Assembly (NCBI RefSeq): GCF_050389775.1
Contig: NZ_CP177144.1
Span: forward strand, 2,108,001 to 2,172,000
From: Marinibacterium sp050389775
GTDB taxonomy: Bacteria; Pseudomonadota; Alphaproteobacteria; Rhodobacterales; Rhodobacteraceae
Direction: 5' to 3'
DNA: 64,000 bases
The notes beneath the pieces were generated by a model, which saw nothing but the letters and a program-made list of their open reading frames with translations, ran no database searches and was not told the DNA's origin. The stretch's first letter is position 1. The number at the start of each line of letters is the position of its first letter. Position numbers and translations under genes: made by a program. This document shows, piece by piece, positions 59,617 through 64,000 of the stretch.

Positions 59617-59742
59617 TTGATCATTGGCCGTGGGGCGATCAGGAGGGGGGCCGTCGTCGGGCGCGTGGCCGTGATCCAGAGGCGAGCCGTGATCAGGCGT
59701 GTGGGCGTGATTGGTGGTGTGGTCGTGAAGGGTTTGATCAAA
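59617..59742. repeat. 18-bp tandem repeat, seven copies, noncoding
   Basis: Units begin at 59617, 59635, 59653, 59671, 59689, 59707 and 59725 without slip. The core is GTGATCAGGCGYGTGGSC. Both strands are open in some frames, and the minus-strand frame runs into pepF, but no start or ribosome site supports translation. The rest of 59352-59845 holds only the GC-hairpin element and GC-rich sequence. Confidence 0.85.
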
Positions 59743-59845
59743 GGCCGGGATCGGAGCCGGGGCGGGGGCGTGACCTTTGGGGCGCGACCCCGGGCGCGGG
59801 TGATCCGATGTGGGCCAAAGGGCGGCCATGGGGCCGCCCCGGGGG

Positions 59846-60568
59846 TCAGGCCTTGAGCGTGGCCAGGGCCTGGGCCAGGTCGAGCGCGCCGTCATAGAGG
59901 GCGCGGCCGGAGATGGCGCCGTCGAGCGCGGCGCCGCAATCGCGCAGGGCGATGAGATCGTCCAGCGACGAGACGCCGCCCGAGGCGATGACAGGGATCG
60001 AGACCGCTTGGGCCAGGGCGGCGGTGGCCGCGATGTTCGGCCCCTGCATCGCGCCGTCGCGGTTGATGTCGGTGTAGATGATGGCCGCCACGCCGGCATC
60101 TTCGAAGCTGCGCGCCAGGTCGGTGACCTCGACCTCGGTTTCCTCGGCCCAGCCGCGGGTGGCGACCTTGCCGCCCCGGGCGTCGATGCCCACGGCCACG
60201 TGGCCGGGGAAGGCGCGGGCGGCCTGGCGGACGAGATCGGGGTTCTCGACGGCAACGGTGCCCAGGATCACCCGGGCCAGGCCCTTGTCGAGCCAGGTTT
60301 CGATTGTGGCCATGTCGCGGATGCCGCCGCCCAGTTGGGCCGGCACCGGGCAGGCGGCGAGGATGGCCTCGACCGGGGCGGCATTGACCGGGGTGCCTTC
60401 GAAGGCGCCGTTGAGATCGACGAGGTGGAGCCATTCGCAGCCGGCCTCGACAAAGGCCCGGGCCTGGGCGGCGGGATCGTCGTTGAAGACGGTGGCCTTG
60501 TCCATGTCGCCGCGCAGCAGGCGCACGGCCTGGCCGTCCTTGAGATCGATTGCGGGGTAGAGGATCAT
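59846..60568 (-). CDS. hisA: Phosphoribosylformimino-AICAR-P isomerase HisA
   Basis: A 240-residue TIM-barrel enzyme, fourth step of histidine synthesis. Motifs are YPAIDLKDGQAVRLLRGDMD at the N-terminus (catalytic Asp), LGGGIRDMATIETWL, YTDINRDGAMQGPN and PVIASGGVSSLDDLIAL. Length is full. Its usual downstream partner hisF is not next to it: the following minus-strand sequence is a repeat tract and then pepF. hisH lies upstream beyond a plus-strand DUF2147 gene. Confidence 0.95.
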   Translation of the reverse strand: MILYPAIDLKDGQAVRLLRGDMDKATVFNDDPAAQARAFVEAGCEWLHLVDLNGAFEGTPVNAAPVEAILAACPVPAQLGGGIRDMATIETWLDKGLARVILGTVAVENPDLVRQAARAFPGHVAVGIDARGGKVATRGWAEETEVEVTDLARSFEDAGVAAIIYTDINRDGAMQGPNIAATAALAQAVSIPVIASGGVSSLDDLIALRDCGAALDGAISGRALYDGALDLAQALATLKA

Positions 60569-60706
60569 CCGTGGCTTTCCCGGTTTTCAGCTGTCGGGGC
60601 CGTATGGCACGGGCCGGGACGTTGCGCAACGCGCCGTAGGGTCAGGCTTGATCCGGGGGCGGGCGGGGACGCAGGCTGGGACCGTCCGAGGAGGAGGAGA
60701 CGGGAC

Positions 60707-61138
60707 ATGACACATCTGGTGACACGCATGGGCCGGGGGATGCTGGCCGGCATTCTGGGCGGCGTCCTGGCGGGCGCGCTGGCCGGGCCGCTGGCGGCCG
60801 ATCCGGCGGCCGGCACGTGGAAGACGGCCGAGGGCGAGGACGGGGGCTATCTGCTGGTGACCATCGCGCCCTGCGGGGCCAAGCTTTGCGGGACGATTGC
60901 CAAGGCCTATGATGCGACCGGCGGGGTGTCGGGCAGCTATGCGCACCTGGGCAAGCCGATCCTGTGGGACATGGTGGCCGAGGGCGGTGGGGCCTATGGC
61001 GGCGGCAAGATCTGGGCGCCGGACACGGGCAAGACCTATGCGTCGAAGATGGCGCTGTCGGGCAATGTGCTGAAGGTGAAGGGCTGCGTGGCCGGGGGCA
61101 TGATCTGCCGCGGCCAGGATTGGGCCCGGGTGAAGTAA
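60707..61138 (+). CDS. DUF2147 domain-containing secreted protein
   Basis: A 143-residue exported protein with a signal peptide (MLAGILGGVLAGALAGPLAA, cleavage before DPAAGTW). The mature part matches DUF2147: GTWKTAEGEDGGYLLVTIAP, a C-G-A-K-L-C-G-T-I disulfide-type motif and KMALSGNVLKVKGCVAGGMI near the end. Such proteins are small beta-barrel periplasmic proteins of unknown role. GGAGGAGGAG precedes ATG 60707. It runs opposite to the his genes around it. Confidence 0.87.
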   Translation: MTHLVTRMGRGMLAGILGGVLAGALAGPLAADPAAGTWKTAEGEDGGYLLVTIAPCGAKLCGTIAKAYDATGGVSGSYAHLGKPILWDMVAEGGGAYGGGKIWAPDTGKTYASKMALSGNVLKVKGCVAGGMICRGQDWARVK

Positions 61139-61591
61139 ACGGGTCTTGGCGGGACCGGGGTGCGCCAAGGCGGTGCGCCTCGGCCGCAGGGCGGCGCGGA
61201 GATTGGCGGGGCATCGGGTCCGACGGACTGGGGGGTGATCGGTGGGTAGATACGCCGGTCAGGATGCTTGGCCTGTTGGTGGAACGTTGGTCTGCGGTGC
61301 AGGATGATCAACCGACCGGTGGGATGCTGGCCCGCAATTGGGATGCTGGCCCGCAATATCGTGTGGCACGTCAATTAGCGTGACAGGGCCGTCAAGGGCG
61401 GGCCGCCGATCTTTTGGGTCGATGGCAAGCCGATCCGTGGAAAACCGCCCCGCCGTGCCGGAAAACAGGTCGGCCGGTGGGATGCTGCTCCGTGCCGCAA
61501 GATACCGAAGGCCCCGGGCGATTGTCCGGGGCCTTTTGCGTCAGGGGGGCTCATGCGACGAGCCCCGGCCCGGCGGGGCTTAAGCGGGGCG
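61139..61591. other. Intergenic region between DUF2147 and hisH genes
   Basis: No gene is supported in these 453 bp. GGGATGCTGGCCCGCAAT occurs twice, at 61321 and 61340 (19-bp step), and a related GGGATGCTGCTCCGTGCCG near 61478, with CCGRCCGGTGGGATGCTG shared between the two areas. A hairpin terminator lies at 61508-61537. Confidence 0.55.
61508..61537 (+). terminator. Rho-independent terminator
   Basis: AAGGCCCCGG and CCGGGGCCTT form a 10-bp perfect stem with an 8-base loop, followed by TT on the plus strand. It is ~370 bp past the DUF2147 stop and 55 bp past the hisH stop on the other strand. Confidence 0.6.
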
Positions 61592-62230
61592 TCAGGGTTT
61601 CCAGTTGAGGAAGTTGGCGATCAGGCGCAGCCCGGTGGCATGGCTCTTTTCGGGGTGGAACTGGGTGCCGATCATCGTGTCGCGCCCGACCACGGCCGTG
61701 ACCGGCCCGCCGTAATCGACATCGGCCAGGGTCTCGGACGGATCGGTGGTGCGGAACTGGTAGGAATGCACGAAATACGCATGGTCGCCCGTGGCAATCC
61801 CGTCAAAGACCGGATGGGCGCCGCGCAGGACCAGGTCGTTCCAGCCCATGTGGGGCACCTTCAGCCCGGCATCGGATGGCCGGATGTGGTCGACTTCGCC
61901 ACCGATCCAGTCGAGCCCGGCCGTTTCGGAATATTCCAGCCCGCGCGTGGCCATCAGTTGCATGCCCACGCAGATGCCCAGGAAGGGCCGGCCGCGCTGG
62001 GTCACGGCCTCGACCATGGCTTCGAAGATGCCCTTGTGGCCCTTGAGCTCCGACATGCAGGCCGGAAAGGCCCCGTCACCGGGCAGGACGATGCGATCGG
62101 CCCGGGCCACGACTTCGGCCTGGTCGGTCACCACGACCTGGCCGGCATCGGTTTCGGCGGCCATGCGCTGAAAGGCCTTTTCGGCCGAATGCAGGTTGCC
62201 GGCTTCGTAATCGACGATGGCGGTCAGCAT
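61592..62230 (-). CDS. hisH: Imidazole glycerol phosphate synthase, glutaminase subunit HisH
   Basis: A 212-residue class I glutamine amidotransferase that feeds ammonia to HisF. The nucleophile motif is PFLGICVGMQLMA, with the His-Glu pair in GTQFHPEKSHATGL near the C-terminus. The N-terminus IVDYEAGNLHSAEKAFQRMA is typical. HisH needs HisF, which is not in the window. It lies ~256 bp downstream of hisB on the same strand. Confidence 0.95.
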   Translation of the reverse strand: MLTAIVDYEAGNLHSAEKAFQRMAAETDAGQVVVTDQAEVVARADRIVLPGDGAFPACMSELKGHKGIFEAMVEAVTQRGRPFLGICVGMQLMATRGLEYSETAGLDWIGGEVDHIRPSDAGLKVPHMGWNDLVLRGAHPVFDGIATGDHAYFVHSYQFRTTDPSETLADVDYGGPVTAVVGRDTMIGTQFHPEKSHATGLRLIANFLNWKP

Positions 62231-62289
62231 GGCGCGGCTCCTTGCGCGGAATGGTCGGGTTGGGCTGGGAAGTGAAGCGAAACGGCCGG

Positions 62290-62433
62290 GGGGTCAAGGG
62301 CCTGAGGCGTGTGGGCCGGGGCAGCGACGTGGGTCAGGGGGCTGGGGCCAGAGGCAAAGGCCAGAGATGGCAGCCAGGGACCGGGGCCAGGGGCGTCTGG
62401 CCAGGACCGGGGTCAAGGACAATGGCCAGCGCA
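62290..62433. repeat. Irregular GGCCAG/GGGTCA-rich degenerate repeat
   Basis: Short units such as GACCGGGGCCAGGGGCGTC and GACCGGGGTCAAGGACAATG recur at variable steps of about 12-14 and 25 bases. No fixed period could be set, unlike the other tracts. It lies between hisH and hisB. Confidence 0.45.
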
Positions 62434-62480
62434 GCCCGGTCATGCGCCCGGCACCTGGCCATGGGCGCGCATGACCGGGC
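62434..62480 (-). terminator. Strong hairpin after hisB
   Basis: GCCCGGTCATGCGC (62434-62447) and GCGCATGACCGGGC (62467-62480) form a 14-bp perfect stem beginning 6 bp past the hisB stop on the minus strand. There is no T-run, so it may be a processing or pausing hairpin and not a classical terminator. Confidence 0.5.
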
Positions 62481-62486
62481 CTGTGC

Positions 62487-63074
62487 TCAGAGCATGCCCT
62501 TGGTCGACGGCACGGCATCGGCCTTGCGCGGATCGGTTTCCAGAGCGTCGCGCAGGGCGCGGGCCACGGCCTTGAACGCGGCCTCGGCGATGTGGTGGGC
62601 GTTGAGCCCGTGCAGCTGGTCGACATGCAGGGTGATCCCGCCATGGGTCGACAGGGCCTGGAAGAACTCGCGCACCAGCTCGGTGTCGAACGTGCCGATC
62701 TTCTGGGCCGGCATGTCGACGTTCCAGACCAGGTAGGGCCGGCCCGACAGGTCGAGCGCTGCGCGCACCAAGGCGTCGTCCATCGGCAGCAGGCAGGCGC
62801 CGTAGCGCGTGATGCCCGTCTTGTCGCCCATGGCCTGGGTCAGGGCCTGGCCGATGGCAATGCCGGTGTCCTCGACGGTGTGGTGGTCGTCGATATGCAG
62901 GTCGCCCGTGGCGCGGATATGCATGTCGATCAGGGCATGGCGGGCCAGCTGGTCGAGCATGTGGTCGAAGAAGCCGACCCCGGTCTGGTTGTCGTAGGAC
63001 CCGGTGCCGTCGAGGTTGATCATCACGGTGATGTCGGTCTCGGCGGTCTTGCGGGTGATCTGGGCGCGTCGCAT
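62487..63074 (-). CDS. hisB: Imidazoleglycerol-phosphate dehydratase HisB
   Basis: A 195-residue manganese enzyme, sixth step of histidine synthesis. The metal-binding histidine clusters are DDHHTVEDTGIAIG and LNAHHIAEAAFKA, with GFFDHMLDQLARH near residue 40. It is the short, monofunctional type. The start at 63074 (MRRAQITRKTAETD) is preceded by AAGGAGCCGCCC. First his gene of the cluster on the minus strand; divergent from the Lrp-domain gene. Confidence 0.96.
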   Translation of the reverse strand: MRRAQITRKTAETDITVMINLDGTGSYDNQTGVGFFDHMLDQLARHALIDMHIRATGDLHIDDHHTVEDTGIAIGQALTQAMGDKTGITRYGACLLPMDDALVRAALDLSGRPYLVWNVDMPAQKIGTFDTELVREFFQALSTHGGITLHVDQLHGLNAHHIAEAAFKAVARALRDALETDPRKADAVPSTKGML

Positions 63075-63200
63075 GGGCGGCTCCTTGGTGATGCGCCCCC
63101 GGTTTACAGGGCCGGTGCGGGGGATTGCAACGCCGGGCGGGCCGTGACAGCTTGCGCCCCAGACGGCGGGCCCGGCCCGCGCTTGCGAAAGGCCCTTGCC

Positions 63201-63440
63201 ATGACCACCTGCGTTTTCATCCAGATCCGCTGCACGCCCGGCAAGACCTACAAGGTGGCCGAGGACATCGCCCTGCGCGAGATCCATTCCGAGCTCTATT
63301 CGACGTCCGGCGAATACGACCTGCTGATGAAGCTCTACATCCCGACGGGCGAGGACGTGGGCAAGTACATCAACGACCACCTGCTCACGATCCCCGATAT
63401 CGAACGGTCGCTGACGACCATGACGTTCAAGGCCTTCTGA
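63201..63440 (+). CDS. Stand-alone Lrp/AsnC ligand-binding domain protein
   Basis: A 79-residue protein equal to the RAM effector domain of Lrp/AsnC regulators (MTTCVFIQIRCTPGKTYKVA; SGEYDLLMKLYIPTGEDVGK; DIERSLTTMTFKAF), with no helix-turn-helix. Such stand-alone domains form octamers or decamers and bind amino acids; some may modulate full-length Lrp proteins. GAAAGGCCCTTGCC precedes the ATG. It is divergent from hisB, with ~125 bp between. Confidence 0.88.
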   Translation: MTTCVFIQIRCTPGKTYKVAEDIALREIHSELYSTSGEYDLLMKLYIPTGEDVGKYINDHLLTIPDIERSLTTMTFKAF

Positions 63441-63688
63441 ACGGGTCCATTCCCGGAGCGGCCGGCCCGGTGAACCGCGTGATCAGGGTGCGGGAGCGCG
63501 GGGTTCGTGCCATGGGGGCCTTTGGGAGACGGGGCAAGATGGTGTCGGCGCGGCGCCGGGGTTTCATCGCTGTCGGAAGGGCGCCTCGCAAGGGCCGCTG
63601 GCTGGGTTGGGGGTGGCTGACGTTGGCTGGCCGCGCGGTGAATGGCGTCATGGGGGTCCTTTTCGGCGGATACTGCAGTCTACATTGA

Positions 63689-63726
63689 TGTCCGCTTGGC
63701 TTTGCCAAGGACATGAGTTATTTTTT
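63689..63726 (+). terminator. Possible terminator or leader hairpin before the 36-residue ORF
   Basis: CTTGGC-TTT-GCCAAG flanked by TGTCC and GGACA forms a stem with a bulge (63689-63713), followed after six bases by a run of T. The run lies inside the short coding frame starting at 63713, so it might instead attenuate that gene. Confidence 0.35.
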
Positions 63727-63823
63727 CGGCACGATCATCTTGGAAGATGAAGCTCCCCAATGGGCAGGAATTGCCAACAGGGGAATGTCCTTCTTCAGTA
63801 AACCTGAGGAGGGGCCATCGTGA
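63713..63823 (+). CDS. Very small ORF (36 residues) coupled to the ACT-domain gene
   Basis: ATG 63713 opens a 36-codon frame reading MSYFFGTIILEDEAPQWAGI and then a shorter second half ending EEGPS. Its TGA overlaps the GTG start of the next gene (GTGA), a layout typical of translational coupling. AAGGA lies just before the ATG but unusually close. Base composition is much less GC-rich than the window average. No family is known to me; it could also be a leader peptide or the tail of a decayed gene. Confidence 0.42.
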   Translation: MSYFFGTIILEDEAPQWAGIANRGMSFFSKPEEGPS

Positions 63824-64000
63824 GCCAAAACCTGAAAATCCGTTTTGTCCCGGGGCGTTACGCCATTGCCCGCCTGCCGGTGGATGCCAGCCTTCCCGCC
63901 TGGCTGAACGGCCCCGGCTTCAGAGCTGTCATCCATTCCGATGACGAGACAACTCTGGTCTGCCTTGAGGATCGCGTGCCACAGGGCGTCGAGGCAGACA
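63820..64000 (+). CDS. ACT-domain (CASTOR-like) protein, N-terminal part
   Basis: The gene starts with GTG 63820 after GAGGAGGGG and runs off the right edge. The visible 60 residues (MSQNLKIRFVPGRYAIARLP, then SLPAWLNGPGFRAVIHSDDE and CLEDRVPQGVEAD) match the N-terminal part of small bacterial ACT-domain proteins of ~130 residues that bind amino acids. Function is not known. Its codon use (AAA, GAA, TTT) is less GC-rich than most of the window, as is the short ORF ahead of it. Confidence 0.72.
   Translation, partial: MSQNLKIRFVPGRYAIARLPVDASLPAWLNGPGFRAVIHSDDETTLVCLEDRVPQGVEAD

Noticed and set aside
62217..62474. Small Gly/Arg-rich gene between hisH and hisB
   Set aside because: The frame is a low-complexity translation of a degenerate repeat with no ribosome site and no conserved motif.

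Overview
The window is a 64 kb piece of a very GC-rich chromosome. Gene content and order point to an alphaproteobacterium of the order Rhodobacterales (Rhodobacteraceae/Paracoccaceae type). The evidence is a DUF3572 gene beside a pleD-like gene, an nrdR-ribD-ribE-ribB-ribH-nusB series, an mmcB gene with an alphaproteobacterial LexA box, a carnitine dehydrogenase-thioesterase fusion, a tRNA-His lacking G-1, and families such as DUF983, DUF6476 and DUF6324. I saw no phage, insertion sequence, CRISPR array or rRNA. Most of the window is ordinary chromosome.

Layout. 1-9.2 kb: 3' end of a carnitine catabolic fusion gene, an XRE regulator, a fatty acid desaturase with a repeat-built N-terminus, a DMT transporter, a NUDIX hydrolase with a DUF983 protein, an EF-hand/ECF sigma/membrane protein/heavy-metal-sensor operon, and a PleD-like diguanylate cyclase. 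9.2-18.3 kb: DUF3572, a HAD phosphatase, a corrinoid-type methyltransferase followed by a decayed duplication, a DUF4153 membrane protein, a degenerate H-NOX coupled to a diguanylate cyclase, and a GMC oxidoreductase. 18.4-24.3 kb: tRNA-Glu, recJ, glpX, hom, a lipoprotein and a TetR regulator. 24.6-27.6 kb: three Tad pilus-type genes. 28.2-37 kb: glutamate-type dehydrogenase, dnaG-rpoD, and three tandem secreted paralogues. 37-49.4 kb: nrdR and the riboflavin genes, with a cytochrome b561 gene and a kpsC-kpsD-kpsS capsule block lying between ribD and ribE. 49.4-57.5 kb: SOS-controlled mmcB, tRNA-His, rluD-type gene, DksA-like protein, a sugar oxidoreductase, an extra capsule-type glycosyltransferase and rpoH. 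57.5-64 kb: pepF, an incomplete histidine cluster (hisA, hisH, hisB), a stand-alone Lrp ligand domain, and a tiny gene coupled to an ACT-domain gene cut by the window edge.

How they fit together. Surface and lifestyle functions are prominent: two diguanylate cyclases, one with a gas-sensor-like partner, Tad-type surface proteins and Kps capsule enzymes. Regulation is also dense: rpoD, rpoH, an ECF sigma factor, XRE, TetR, NrdR, DksA-like and Lrp-like proteins.

The strangest feature is structural. At least eight different degenerate tandem-repeat tracts, with exact periods of 18, 29, 31, 36, 46 and 118 bp, lie between genes. Two 18-bp tracts have become coding and now form hexapeptide-repeat N-termini on a fatty acid desaturase and on the H-NOX partner cyclase. 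Unit sequences differ between tracts, so this looks like a recurrent local amplification process, not one mobile family. All calls come from reading the sequence; no database search was possible.
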